NCBI GenBank assembly: GCA_964247385.1
Contig: CAXTUB010000016.1
Location: 7,973 to 71,972, forward strand
Direction of reading: 5' to 3'
Source of the DNA: TMP-86 sp964247385
Lineage (GTDB): Bacteria > Pseudomonadota > Gammaproteobacteria > Steroidobacterales > Steroidobacteraceae
DNA: 64,000 nucleotides
Numbering within the stretch: the stretch's first letter is position 1; every line of letters starts with the position of its first letter. The notes below the pieces were generated by a model. The model saw only the letters and a program-made list of their open reading frames with translations, searched no databases and had not been told where the DNA came from. Made by a program: the position numbers and the translations under genes. Below, in pieces: positions 17,534 through 26,815 of the stretch.

Positions 17534-19114
17534 ATGCGCCGCGCCGTGGATCGCGTGTTCGAACGACGCCTTGCGGGTCTCGTCAATTGCGGCGAGCGGG
17601 ACGTCCTGCGCGGCGGCAAGAAAGGGGTCGAGAAGGAATCTCTGCGCGTTACTCCCGAGGGGCGCATTGCGCAAACTCCGCATCCGGAAGAGCTCGGCTC
17701 GGCTCTGACCAATGAGATCTTTACGGTCGACTTTTCAGAAAGCTTGATCGAGCTCGTGACGCCGCCCTTCACGCAGAGCTGGGAATTGCTGCAATTCCTA
17801 CTCGACATGCATCAGTTCGTCTACCGTCACATTGGCGATGAGCTGTTGTGGGCGACCAGCATGCCCGCCAAGCTCGACGGGGATGACGACATTCCCATTG
17901 CGCAGTTCGGACCTTCGAACGTGGGGCGCATGAAAACCGTTTATCGCAAAGGGCTCGGATTGCGCTATGGCCGCATCATGCAAGCCATCTCCGGAGTGCA
18001 TTTCAACTATTCGTTTCCAGAGGGCGCGTGGGAAGTGTTTGCGGAATTGAACGCGTCGCGTGCGCCGCGGCAAGACTTCATCTCCGCGCAATATTTTTCG
18101 CTGCTGCGCAATTACCGCCGTTTTGGCTGGATAGTTCTGTATTTGTTTGGCACGTCGCCCGCCGTGGACCGAAGTTTTTTCTGGGACCGGAAGAGCGATC
18201 TCGAGCGCCTCGATGAGAACACGTTGTTCCAGCCCCACGCGACATCGTTGCGCATGAGCGACATCGGTTATCGAAACAAGAGTCAGGCCAGCGTCAAAGT
18301 CTCGGTGAACGGTGTCGAGGAATACGTGCGTGATCTGTCGCGCGCCATTCACACGCCTTATGCGCCGTATGCGGAACTTGGCGTGAAGGTCGACGGCGAG
18401 TATCGGCAGCTCAACGCCAACATCCTGCAGATTGAGAACGAGTACTACAGCTTCATCCGGCCGAAGCGCGTCGCGCCTTCCGGCGAGCGCCCGACGCGCG
18501 CACTCGAGCGCGCCGGCGTGCAATATGTGGAGGTTAGGGCGCTCGATGTCAGCGCATTCGACCCCGTCGGCGTTAATCAGAACAAACTCAGATTCCTGGA
18601 GGCGTTCTTGGCGTTATGCCTGCTCAAAGAGAGTGCGCCGTTGAGCGATTCGGATCAGACGCGGCTCGACGAGAATCACATCACGGTGGCGCGCCGCGGC
18701 CGCGAGCCCGGGCTTGAGCTGCTGCGCGACGGCCGGCCGGTCACGCTGGCCACCTGGGCTCATGAGCTGCTCGATTCCATGCAGGGCATCTGCGAACTGC
18801 TCGATCACGGCGAGACGGGCGCTCCGTACACGCATGCGCTCGATCACCAGCGCGCCAAAGTGGACGACGTGGCGCGCACGCCCTCGGCGCGCCTGCTGGC
18901 CGAAATGCAGACCGAGGGTGAGAGCTTTTTCGATTTGGCGCAGCGCATGTCGAAATATCACAAGGACTACTTCTTGGAGCTCTACCCGCCCAACGAGCAG
19001 CGTCTGAAAGCGTTTGCCGATTCCGCGCAGGAATCGATCCGCGCCCGCAACGCCATCGAGGCTTCCGACACCGTGGACTTCGACACGTATCTGAAACGTT
19101 TTTTCTCGCAATGA
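17534..19114 (+). CDS. gshA: Glutamate-cysteine ligase
   Basis: This 526-residue enzyme, of E. coli-type length, makes gamma-glutamylcysteine, the first step in glutathione synthesis. Features are the N-terminal GGKKGVEKESLRVTPEG (ATP/substrate site), QISGVHFNYSFPE-like ISGVHFNYSFPEG, and the substrate loop VNQNKLRFLEAFLALCLL. ATG at 17534 follows the RidA gene by seven bases. The downstream GGDEF gene overlaps its stop by four bases (ATGA), so the two are translationally coupled. Confidence 0.96.
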   Translation: MRRAVDRVFERRLAGLVNCGERDVLRGGKKGVEKESLRVTPEGRIAQTPHPEELGSALTNEIFTVDFSESLIELVTPPFTQSWELLQFLLDMHQFVYRHIGDELLWATSMPAKLDGDDDIPIAQFGPSNVGRMKTVYRKGLGLRYGRIMQAISGVHFNYSFPEGAWEVFAELNASRAPRQDFISAQYFSLLRNYRRFGWIVLYLFGTSPAVDRSFFWDRKSDLERLDENTLFQPHATSLRMSDIGYRNKSQASVKVSVNGVEEYVRDLSRAIHTPYAPYAELGVKVDGEYRQLNANILQIENEYYSFIRPKRVAPSGERPTRALERAGVQYVEVRALDVSAFDPVGVNQNKLRFLEAFLALCLLKESAPLSDSDQTRLDENHITVARRGREPGLELLRDGRPVTLATWAHELLDSMQGICELLDHGETGAPYTHALDHQRAKVDDVARTPSARLLAEMQTEGESFFDLAQRMSKYHKDYFLELYPPNEQRLKAFADSAQESIRARNAIEASDTVDFDTYLKRFFSQ

Positions 19115-20367
19115 GCGCAGCGTCGGCGTACAGACCGGAATCGCGGGCCGCGCACCGTTTTTCAATCGAGAATTTGCCCGATGCTCCGCACGCGCGCCAG
19201 CTGAGAGCCGGGTTTCCCTGGCTGCGGTTCAGCGCCGATCTCGAGGCCGAATTCCGCCATTACCATCGCCAGGAAAATCTGCGCCATGTGCGGGCCGGCC
19301 TCGTCTTTGGCTTTGTGCTCACGCTTGCATTCTCGGCAATTGGCGAGCATCTCATCGGAGCCGAGCTTGCTCGATTGCCCACGCTCTTGCATGTATTCGT
19401 GATGGCGCCTCTGCTCCTGCTCGTTCTTGGAGCGAGCTTCATGCAGCGCGGACAGCGCTATTTCGCGCCTATCACCATGCTCGGCTGCATTCTGCTCGGG
19501 TTGTGCGCCGTGACGACCCAAGTCGTGGCGATCAGCGGTGGGGCGCCTTCCATTTTTGCTTGCATGCTGCTCACGACGGTGTTCCTTTATTTCATGGTCG
19601 GCCTCGTGTTCTACAACGCGTTGGCGGTCAACGTCTTGCTGTTCGCGGCCTTTTTCGCGGCCGCCAATCGGCTGCAATTTCCCGCGGAGGTCTTGGCGTA
19701 CGACGGGTTCTGCCTCTTGGCCGTGAACCTCATGTGCGCCTACGTGGCGTACATTCACGAGCGCGGCGTGCGCGTGCAATTTCTCGAGGCCAACCTGTTG
19801 CGCGACATGGTGGCCCGCGACGGTCTCACCGGAATTCGCAATCGGCGCATGTTCGATCAGCACATTCAACGCACGTGGGAGTTCGCCACGCGCGAGCAGC
19901 ATCGACTCGCGGTGTTCTTGATCGATATCGATTGCTTCAAGGGCTATAACGACCGGTACGGTCATCAAGCGGGCGATGAGGTACTGCGCGCGGTGGCGAA
20001 TTGCCTGAGCCAGTGCGCGCGGCGGCCCCTCGACGTGGTTGCGCGTTATGGCGGCGAGGAGTTCGCGCTCGTTTTGTACGACGCGACCCGGGAATATCTG
20101 TCCGAGGTGCTACTGCGCATTCAGCGCGCGGTGAGCGAGCTCAATATTGCGCACGAGGCGTCGAGCGTATCGAGCCGTCTCACCGTGAGTATTGGAGCAG
20201 CCTACGTTCTGCCCGATGCGTCAAGAACCTGCCAAGGCATCATCCAGCTCGCCGATGAGGCCTTGTACAGCGCAAAAGAGCAGGGACGCAATCGTGAGGT
20301 CGTCATGGAGGCGGAGTATCACAACTTGCAGACAGGGCGATTTCACCGTAAGCGCGAGCGAGCTTGA
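19111..20367 (+). CDS. Membrane diguanylate cyclase (GGDEF)
   Basis: This 418-residue protein has about six hydrophobic helices between residues 65 and 215 and then a GGDEF domain. The active-site signature is RYGGEEF (about residues 312-318), and an inhibitory I-site RxxD (RPLD) sits five residues upstream, so both c-di-GMP synthesis and product inhibition look intact. The metal-binding segment DIDCFKGYNDRYGHQAGDE is present. ATGA overlap with gshA. Its 3' end overlaps the convergent metalloprotease gene by 25 bases. Confidence 0.93.
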   Translation: MSAASAYRPESRAAHRFSIENLPDAPHARQLRAGFPWLRFSADLEAEFRHYHRQENLRHVRAGLVFGFVLTLAFSAIGEHLIGAELARLPTLLHVFVMAPLLLLVLGASFMQRGQRYFAPITMLGCILLGLCAVTTQVVAISGGAPSIFACMLLTTVFLYFMVGLVFYNALAVNVLLFAAFFAAANRLQFPAEVLAYDGFCLLAVNLMCAYVAYIHERGVRVQFLEANLLRDMVARDGLTGIRNRRMFDQHIQRTWEFATREQHRLAVFLIDIDCFKGYNDRYGHQAGDEVLRAVANCLSQCARRPLDVVARYGGEEFALVLYDATREYLSEVLLRIQRAVSELNIAHEASSVSSRLTVSIGAAYVLPDASRTCQGIIQLADEALYSAKEQGRNREVVMEAEYHNLQTGRFHRKRERA

Positions 20368-22472
20368 GCCGCTGCGCGCTCGCGCAGCCAACGCAGCAGC
20401 ACGGCGAGGCCCATCGCGCCCAACCATTCGATGCGCACCGTCCCGCCGCCCGATTTTTTCGATCCCGTGCTCGAGCTGGCGGTAGCGACCGTGAAGGTCA
20501 ACTCAGCCGAATCATTTTGCGGCGCGGGGTCGGCCTCGGCGCCTCGTACGCTGGCGCGCAAGGTGTGCGCTCCGCTCTGCACGGCCTGCGCATCGAAGTC
20601 GTAATCTCGGCTCGCGCCGGCGGCGAAATTTCCGAGGCTGCAATGGAAGACGCCGCTGGATTCCATGCAGCCCGCGGGCGCCGTCACGCTCAAGCCCGCA
20701 GGCACGGTGATGCTCAAAGCTGCATCGACGGCATCGATTTGCGAATGATTGACGACGGTTGCGCGGACCGACGCGGATGCTTGCGGCGCCAGTGTTTGCG
20801 CGTTGCTCGATAAGGAAACGGATAAGTCTGCTCCCGTTCCGACGTTGAAATCACTCTGCGTCGAATCATCGGTGCGATCCGAATCGACGGCCGCCTGCAC
20901 TTCTCCGGTGATGGACGCAGGCCCCGCCGTGTCTGCACTGATGGTTGCGCTTACCGTAACCGAGTCGCCGAGCTGCATGGTGCCGATGGCACAACGGCCG
21001 GCATTGACATCGCACGTCGAGCCCGCGGCAACCAAATTGCTGAGCGACACGCCGCCCGTCAGGCTCACGGTGAAAGCCACTTGCGCGTTGGCCCCTCGCT
21101 CGGCGTCGACCGTGAAATCGACGGTGCGCGAATCACTCAGTGCCAGAGGCGGCGCGGCGGCTGCTAGCTGACGTACCGCGATGTTGGTGCCGTTCCCGTC
21201 GTAACGCGCGACGCACGTAGCGTTGCGCAGGTTCGAGTTGATGCTGTCCAGGCTGCACTGGGAGAGCGTCGAGCTGCCGTTCAGCGTGGTCGACATCAGA
21301 TATTGGTTGGGCGGTGTACTGGCACACGCACCGCCCGCGTCGCCGTCATGCACGGCGCCAAAGTTGTGTCCGATTTCATGGGCGGCGATGAGTGCGCTGG
21401 CGGGATAGAGCGAGCCGCGCAATGGGTTTGGATGCGAACCTTCGCTCAAAGAGCTCGCGAAGTCGATGGTCTGCGCGCCGCAGTGGGTGGTATCCGGGCC
21501 GGGTGGGTCGCAGATGGAAGCGGTATAGGCGATGCCTACGGTGCTGCCATCGAGCGAGCGCCCAGTGAATAAATGCGCGATGCCCTGCGAGCGCAGCACG
21601 CTCTGCGAATTTTTGTAGGCTCCCACCTGGCACAAGAGAGTTGCGGGTACCGTGCCGGAAAAAGGCTCGGTGGGCGATGTAAAGCTGCGGATCGTGGTCA
21701 CCGCGATATGCACGCCGAGCTGCGCACTGAAGATGCCATCGACCACTTGCAGATAGCTCAACGCGCGCGCATCGGCATCGGCGCCGAGTGCGCTCGTGAA
21801 CTCGTAGTCCTCGATGGCAGCGACCGTGAGCTCCTTGCTCGCGGCCTGTCCCTCCATCGGCGGCGCAAGCTCTGCGGCGAGGCCGCGGTATGCGCTCAAC
21901 AAGGAAACCGAATGCGACGCCTCCAGCTTTTCTGCTCCGCAGAATTCCCCGCTCAGCGGTGAAGTGGTGTCGGACAAACGATAGATGACATGCGCACCGG
22001 GCACGGCGGACAGTGCCTGCATTGCGACCGGCGTAACGCTTTGCGCAGTCTCGATCACATACAGCTCATCGCCGTCCCACAGGACGCCGCGCCATTCGCT
22101 TCCGACCTGCATGAGCCTCAGCCACGAGCCGCTTCGCCCGATCACCGAGCCGCGATAGAGTTTGTAACGGCTCCATGCCTCGGGGTTTGCACGCGCGGCC
22201 GCCGCGATCATTCGATGGTTGTCTTCAAGCTGCAGCTCGAAGTGCCTGCCAAACGAATCAAAGCTCAGCGTCTCGCCGACGCGCACATCACGCCATCCAG
22301 AGGTTTCCTGAGCGTGCGCCCGCTGCGCAGTCCATGACTCGAGATACCGAATTTGCGCCGGTCCTCGTGGACCGGCATGCGCGCGCGAAATCCCGGCAAT
22401 CAATGTGGCGGCAAGCACCGCGAGGCCAACGAGGGCGCGCACACCGGTCGATTCGGGCGATTGGATCGTCAC
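20343..22472 (-). CDS. Secreted reprolysin-type zinc metalloprotease
   Basis: This 709-residue protein starts with a signal peptide (residues 1-33, ending ISRAHA). A metzincin motif HEIGHNFGAVH (365-375) supplies three zinc His and the catalytic Glu, and is preceded by TVGIAYTASICDPP, matching the M12B/reprolysin-like group. Residues about 470-670 hold two DUF11-like beta repeats (VDFTVDAERGANAQVAFTVS). The C-terminus is GSKKSGGG, a hydrophobic helix and an Arg-rich tail, resembling GlyGly-CTERM sorting signals processed by rhombosortase. It is probably surface-anchored or released by type II secretion. Stop overlaps the GGDEF gene by 25 bases. Confidence 0.82.
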   Translation of the reverse strand: MTIQSPESTGVRALVGLAVLAATLIAGISRAHAGPRGPAQIRYLESWTAQRAHAQETSGWRDVRVGETLSFDSFGRHFELQLEDNHRMIAAAARANPEAWSRYKLYRGSVIGRSGSWLRLMQVGSEWRGVLWDGDELYVIETAQSVTPVAMQALSAVPGAHVIYRLSDTTSPLSGEFCGAEKLEASHSVSLLSAYRGLAAELAPPMEGQAASKELTVAAIEDYEFTSALGADADARALSYLQVVDGIFSAQLGVHIAVTTIRSFTSPTEPFSGTVPATLLCQVGAYKNSQSVLRSQGIAHLFTGRSLDGSTVGIAYTASICDPPGPDTTHCGAQTIDFASSLSEGSHPNPLRGSLYPASALIAAHEIGHNFGAVHDGDAGGACASTPPNQYLMSTTLNGSSTLSQCSLDSINSNLRNATCVARYDGNGTNIAVRQLAAAAPPLALSDSRTVDFTVDAERGANAQVAFTVSLTGGVSLSNLVAAGSTCDVNAGRCAIGTMQLGDSVTVSATISADTAGPASITGEVQAAVDSDRTDDSTQSDFNVGTGADLSVSLSSNAQTLAPQASASVRATVVNHSQIDAVDAALSITVPAGLSVTAPAGCMESSGVFHCSLGNFAAGASRDYDFDAQAVQSGAHTLRASVRGAEADPAPQNDSAELTFTVATASSSTGSKKSGGGTVRIEWLGAMGLAVLLRWLRERAAAQARSRLR

Positions 22473-22559
22473 GGCGCGTTATAACAAGACTCGTGCGTAC
22501 GCGGTGTAATGAACTTCACAGCGTGAGGACACTCGACGCGTGCGGGCGCCGCTCGTGCA

Positions 22560-22575
22560 GGGCACGGGGCTTGCA
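22560..22575 (+). promoter_or_regulatory. Sigma-54-type promoter of the PII gene
   Basis: GGGCACG, four bases, then TTGCA match the sigma-54 consensus TGGCACG-N4-TTGCW at every defined position except the first T. The GG and GC elements have the required spacing. Transcription would begin near 22586, leaving about 56 bases before the ATG at 22642. This fits nitrogen-controlled (NtrC-type) expression of a GlnK-like PII protein. Confidence 0.7.
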
Positions 22576-22641
22576 GGGATGTGTGAGGCGTTGCACTTTG
22601 ATACTGTGCCCTCAGAGGGAGCAAGAAAAACGGGGTCAGCG

Positions 22642-22980
22642 ATGAAATTGATCACTGCCATCATCAAGCCGTTCAAGCTCGATGATGTTCGTTCCGCCTT
22701 GTCCGAAATCGGCGTGTCGGGAATGACGGTCACGGAAGTCAAAGGGTTCGGGCGCCAACGCGGGCACACCGAACTGTATCGAGGGGCGGAATACGTCGTG
22801 GACTTCGTGCCGAAAACGCGAGTCGAGGTTGCGGTCAAGAGCAATATCGCCGAGCAAGTGGTGGAGGCGATCGCAGGCGCCGCGAAAACCGGCAAAGTCG
22901 GCGATGGTAAGATTTTTATTACGGATCTCGCCCGTGTCTTGCGCATTCGTACTGGCGAGACCGATCACGCGGCGCTTTGA
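22642..22980 (+). CDS. glnK: Nitrogen regulatory PII protein
   Basis: This 112-residue PII signal protein has the uridylylation Tyr51 within HTELYRGAEYVVDF and the ATP/2-oxoglutarate-binding segments KGFGRQRGH and GKVGDGKIFI, ending RIRTGETDHAAL. PII trimers sense ATP/ADP, 2-oxoglutarate and glutamine and control glutamine synthetase regulation or ammonium transport. The ATG at 22642 begins MKLITAIIKPFKLDDVR. The sigma-54-type promoter upstream favours a GlnK-type role over constitutive GlnB, but no amtB lies beside it, so the symbol is tentative. Confidence 0.93.
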   Translation: MKLITAIIKPFKLDDVRSALSEIGVSGMTVTEVKGFGRQRGHTELYRGAEYVVDFVPKTRVEVAVKSNIAEQVVEAIAGAAKTGKVGDGKIFITDLARVLRIRTGETDHAAL

Positions 22981-23033
22981 ATCCGTCCATGGGTTTTGCG
23001 CATGGAATCGTCAGGCCGTGGAGTAAGTGGCGC

Positions 23034-24026
23034 ATGAGCTCTCTTCCCTCGTCGAGCAAGGCCGTGGTCATTGAGCACCACGGCGGAGCCGAACAGCTGC
23101 GGGTCGAGAGCCTCGCGGTGGAGCCGCCGGCTTCGGGCGAGGTGCAAATTCATCAACGCGCGGCCGGTCTGAATTTCATCGATGTGTACGATCGCACCGG
23201 CCTCTATCCTCATCGGCTTCCGGCGGTGTTGGGCCGCGAGGGGGCGGGCGAGGTGATCGCGGTGGGCAAGCGAGCGAACCCGTGGAAGGTCGGCGATCGG
23301 GTGGCCTATGCGCTCAATCATCCGGGCGCCTATTGCGAATATCGCAACGTGCCCGCCGACCGGCTCGTCGAGGTGCCACAAGGCATCCCTTTGGAACAAG
23401 CCGCCGCCATCATGTTGAAAGGCCTGACCGCGCAGTATCTGGTGCGCAGCACGTTTCGCGTCAAGCGCGGCGATTCCCTGTTGATCCATGCGGCTGCAGG
23501 AGGCGTGGGGTCCATTGTGGTCCAATGGGGCAAGTCGCTCGGAGCGCAGGTGATCGGCGTCGTTGGAAGCGAGGCGAAGGCCGAGCGCGCGCGCGAGCTC
23601 GGTTGCGATCATGTCATCGTCGGCACGCGTGAGAAGGTGCCGGAACGCGTGCGCGAAGTGACCGCCGGCCGCGGTGTCGCCGTGGTCTACGACGCGAACG
23701 GAAAGGACACGTTCCTCGACTCGCTCGATTCGCTCGCGCCGCTCGGCACCATGGTCACGTTCGGCAATTCCAGCGGACCTGTGCCGCCCATTGCCCCGCT
23801 CGAGTTGAGTCAGCGCGGCTCGCTCTTTTTGACCCGGCCCAACTTATTCAATTACGTGCCTACGTCGCAAATTTTGCGCCGCAGGGCTCGAGAGCTGTTT
23901 GCCCTGGTCGCCGCGGGCCAGATTCGCATTCCCGTGGAGCGCCGCTATGCACTCGATGATGCTGCACAAGCACATCGTGACCTCGAATCCCGGCGCACGG
24001 TGGGGTGCACTGTTCTGATTCCTTGA
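23034..24026 (+). CDS. NADPH:quinone oxidoreductase, zinc-free MDR family
   Basis: This 330-residue medium-chain dehydrogenase/reductase resembles quinone oxidoreductase (Qor). It has an N-terminal GroES-like domain (AAGLNFIDVYDRTGLYP, VLGREGAGEVIAVG) and a Rossmann NADPH-binding motif LLIHAAAGGVGSIVVQW. Structural zinc cysteines are absent, as in Qor. The ATG at 23034 starts MSSLPSSSKAVVIEHHG; the frame runs upstream to a TTG overlapping the PII stop, but those 19 residues are not typical. It follows glnK on the same strand and may be read from the same transcript. Confidence 0.92.
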   Translation: MSSLPSSSKAVVIEHHGGAEQLRVESLAVEPPASGEVQIHQRAAGLNFIDVYDRTGLYPHRLPAVLGREGAGEVIAVGKRANPWKVGDRVAYALNHPGAYCEYRNVPADRLVEVPQGIPLEQAAAIMLKGLTAQYLVRSTFRVKRGDSLLIHAAAGGVGSIVVQWGKSLGAQVIGVVGSEAKAERARELGCDHVIVGTREKVPERVREVTAGRGVAVVYDANGKDTFLDSLDSLAPLGTMVTFGNSSGPVPPIAPLELSQRGSLFLTRPNLFNYVPTSQILRRRARELFALVAAGQIRIPVERRYALDDAAQAHRDLESRRTVGCTVLIP

Positions 24027-24070
24027 ACGCCGCCACGCGCTGCTTGACAAAAAATCGGTAAGTTGCGGCC

Positions 24071-25747
24071 ATGAACCGGCGCGACGCGGTCGTTTTGGGC
24101 TCGATTTTGGCATTGCTCGGCAGCGTGTTCGGGCCGTGCGCGCTCGCGGCCAAGCTCACGGACAAGGAGCGCACGCATATCGGCGAGCCTCGTCCACCCG
24201 GCGTGCCAAGCGATGAGGACATGGTGGCCGCCGGCGCGATCATCGGAGATGTGCTCATCGACATCAACGATATCTTCAACACCCGCGATCCGCGCGAGAA
24301 CAACGGGCTGTTCCGGCTCGCCAACACGCTGCACATCAATACCAAGCAAGTCACCATCGCGCGGCAGTTGCTGTTCCGCGCCGGCGACAAGTTCGATCCG
24401 CAGAAACTCGCCGAAACCGAGCGCAACCTGCGCTTGCTGTCCTATGTGTACGACGCCCACGTCACGCCGGTGAAATATCAAGACGGGCGTGTGACCGTGC
24501 TCGTGAGCACCAAGGACGTATGGACCTTGAGCCCCGGCATTTCGTTCGGCCGCTCCGGCGGCAAGAACACTTCGCGCTTCGACCTCGAAGAGTCGAATTT
24601 GTTTGGCTGGGGCAAGAAGATTCAGATCTCGCATGGGAGCGACGTCGAGCGCACCAGCACATCGCTTGACTATTACGACGCCAACTTGTTCGGCACGCGC
24701 TGGACCATGGACACCGCGTATGAAGATTCCGACGACGGCTCGGCAAAGATCTTGTCGATCGGCCAGCCGTTCTATGCGCTCAGCACGCCATGGAGCACGA
24801 CGTTCAAGGCCTTCCGCATCGATCACACCGTGCCGCGCTATTACATGGGAAATATCTTCGACGAATTTCAGCGCGACGAAACGTATTACGAGGCAAGCGG
24901 CGGCGTATCGAGCGGGCTCATCGACGGGTGGACCCGGCGCTTCACCGCAGGCGTGCGCTACGACCGCAAGAACTTCAGCCCTGCGCGCACGCTGCATCCT
25001 TCGCTCAACCCGCCACCGGACCGGACGGTGTCCTACCCCTACGTGGGTTTCAGCGTCGTCGAGGATGATTATCGCAAGGTCGGCGATCAGGATCAGATCG
25101 GCCGCACCGAGGATCTATATTTCGGCACGCAGCTGAACGTGGAGCTCGGCTACTCCAACACCGCATTCAGCGCCACGCGCAATGCGCCCATCGTCAATGC
25201 GAGCGGGCAAAAGGGTCTGCAACTCACGCCCCTCACGCAATTGTTCTTGACCTCGACCTTCACCTCGCGATTCGAAAGCGGCAAGGCGCGGAATCTCTAT
25301 CTCGACGGCACGGCCGCCTACTACTGGCGCTGGCATCGAGACAAGGTGTTCTTCGCTTTCTTGGGGGCAACCACGACCCATCGGCTCGACCCCGATGCAC
25401 AGTTGACCATCGGCGGCGACAGCGGCTTGCGCGGCTATCCTCTGCGGTTCGAGACGGGCAACTCGCGCGCGTTGTTGACTCTCGAGCAACGCTTCTACAC
25501 TTCCTGGTATCCGTTTCGCCTGGCGCGATTTGGCGCCGCGATCTTCACCGATGTCGGGCGCACCTGGGGCAGCGGGCCGATCGGGAACAGCAACCCCGGC
25601 GCCTTGCGCGATGTGGGATTTGGCTTGCGCTTCGGCAACACCCGGACCGGGTTGGGCAACGTGCTGCATATCGACTTCGCTTATCCCATCAACGAGCCGT
25701 CGGTCAGCAAGCTGCAGGTCAATATTCAGACCAAGGAAAGTTTCTAA
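24071..25747 (+). CDS. Omp85-superfamily outer-membrane protein
   Basis: This 558-residue protein has a signal peptide (residues 1-27, ending CALAA). A POTRA-like segment at about residues 95-150 (LLFRAGDKFDPQKLAETERN, then VTVLVSTKDVWTLSPG) is followed by a C-terminal beta-barrel. The barrel carries the Omp85 hallmark SGLRGYPLRF, a GFGLRFGNTR turn, and a terminal Phe. It resembles BamA/TamA relatives with a single recognisable POTRA. Family members insert or export proteins or lipids; partner and substrate are unknown. It is 44 bases after the oxidoreductase gene. Confidence 0.82.
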   Translation: MNRRDAVVLGSILALLGSVFGPCALAAKLTDKERTHIGEPRPPGVPSDEDMVAAGAIIGDVLIDINDIFNTRDPRENNGLFRLANTLHINTKQVTIARQLLFRAGDKFDPQKLAETERNLRLLSYVYDAHVTPVKYQDGRVTVLVSTKDVWTLSPGISFGRSGGKNTSRFDLEESNLFGWGKKIQISHGSDVERTSTSLDYYDANLFGTRWTMDTAYEDSDDGSAKILSIGQPFYALSTPWSTTFKAFRIDHTVPRYYMGNIFDEFQRDETYYEASGGVSSGLIDGWTRRFTAGVRYDRKNFSPARTLHPSLNPPPDRTVSYPYVGFSVVEDDYRKVGDQDQIGRTEDLYFGTQLNVELGYSNTAFSATRNAPIVNASGQKGLQLTPLTQLFLTSTFTSRFESGKARNLYLDGTAAYYWRWHRDKVFFAFLGATTTHRLDPDAQLTIGGDSGLRGYPLRFETGNSRALLTLEQRFYTSWYPFRLARFGAAIFTDVGRTWGSGPIGNSNPGALRDVGFGLRFGNTRTGLGNVLHIDFAYPINEPSVSKLQVNIQTKESF

Positions 25748-25781
25748 GGGGGCAACGCAGCGCGCGTCCGCAGCCAAGGAC

Positions 25782-26264
25782 CTACGCCGCCCGCGCTTTC
25801 CTGCGCCGCGAGAACAGCCACAAAAAGCCGATACACACCGCGAAATTCAATACCCACCAGCCAAGCTGCCGCACCGTACCGGTGGCTTTTTCGGCAGGCT
25901 CGCTTTGCCTCAGCACGCCGCTCAAGGTTTCACTCGCGCCGCGCCGCGTCACGGCAAAATCGATGCGCGCTTCTCCCGGCGCGCTCAACTCCGGCGTCTC
26001 GACCGCATAACTTCCGTCCGGTTGCGCCACGGCGGGAAGGCTGGCTCCGCGCAACGCGACGCGCACGGCGGCGTCGTGAACCGGTCCATTGTCGGCCACC
26101 TGACTCAAGTGAATGACCAAGCGCCGTCCCTCGACGATGCCCACGGCGAAATAGTGCTTCGATCTCGCTTCGACGCGAACGCCGGCGAAAGCGTGTGCCC
26201 CGCACAGAATCAAGGTGCATGCGATGGGCGCCAGACCGTGCAATCGGACGCCGCGCCCGCTCAC
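25782..26264 (-). CDS. Small envelope protein with signal peptide and C-terminal helix
   Basis: This is a 160-residue protein of unknown function. GTG at 26264 overlaps the stop of the DUF4337 gene (GTGTGA), which argues for this start. An N-terminal signal (GLAPIACTLILCGAHAFAG) is followed by an immunoglobulin-like beta region (about residues 30-115, with YAVETPELSAPGEARIDFAV). A C-terminal transmembrane helix (WWVLNFAVCIGFLWLF) and the basic tail SRRRKARAA come last. This resembles small periplasmic chaperone or heavy-metal-related membrane proteins, but no family is certain. It is coupled to DUF4337. Confidence 0.65.
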   Translation of the reverse strand: MSGRGVRLHGLAPIACTLILCGAHAFAGVRVEARSKHYFAVGIVEGRRLVIHLSQVADNGPVHDAAVRVALRGASLPAVAQPDGSYAVETPELSAPGEARIDFAVTRRGASETLSGVLRQSEPAEKATGTVRQLGWWVLNFAVCIGFLWLFSRRRKARAA

Positions 26265-26794
26265 ACGAGGTAACCCGAGGCGGCCACCACCGTGCCCAAT
26301 GCGGCGGCCACCATGCCGAAGGTGGTGAAAAACTTCTTGCGCGCCAGGAAGTACAACGAGCACAGCACGAGTCCGAGCTCGAGCATGCCCTCGCCCAGGT
26401 CGAAACGCAGTGCGCGCGTCTCGGAGTGCTCGGTTTCTGCGTCTTTGGCGCGCGCCTTCTTCTCGATGGCGTCGGCATCCTGCCCATAACGCGCATGCGC
26501 CGACTGTAGCTCGCGAAGCGCCGCTTCGAGTTGGGGCACGGGCGCGCTGCCCGTGGCGGATGCACTCAATAGCGAGGCGCCGACATCGCCGATGTACTGG
26601 CGAGTCTTCTTAGCTTGAAAGTACGTCCACTGATCGTTCGCTTCGGTGCGATGGATGACGGCATCGGTGTGCGCGCGATGCGAAGAAATGGTGGCTCCGG
26701 ACAACAGAATGCCGATCGCGCCGACCAAAATGCCCACGCGCCGCGCCTGCGGGTCATCCGGATGGTGGTGGGCGTGAATCTCGATCTCACTCAT
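26261..26794 (-). CDS. DUF4337 membrane protein
   Basis: This 177-residue protein begins with a His-rich stretch (EIEIHAHHHPDD) and then a hydrophobic helix (VGILVGAIGILLSGATISS). A coiled-coil-like central region (about residues 45-130) and two C-terminal helices near GMLELGLVLCSLYFLA and FGMVAAALGTVVAASG follow. The layout matches DUF4337, a membrane family of unknown function. Its final codon pair overlaps the GTG of the downstream small envelope protein, so they are co-translated. Confidence 0.85.
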   Translation of the reverse strand: MSEIEIHAHHHPDDPQARRVGILVGAIGILLSGATISSHRAHTDAVIHRTEANDQWTYFQAKKTRQYIGDVGASLLSASATGSAPVPQLEAALRELQSAHARYGQDADAIEKKARAKDAETEHSETRALRFDLGEGMLELGLVLCSLYFLARKKFFTTFGMVAAALGTVVAASGYLV

Positions 26795-26815
26795 CGCCTA
26801 ACCTGTGTAGCTTCC

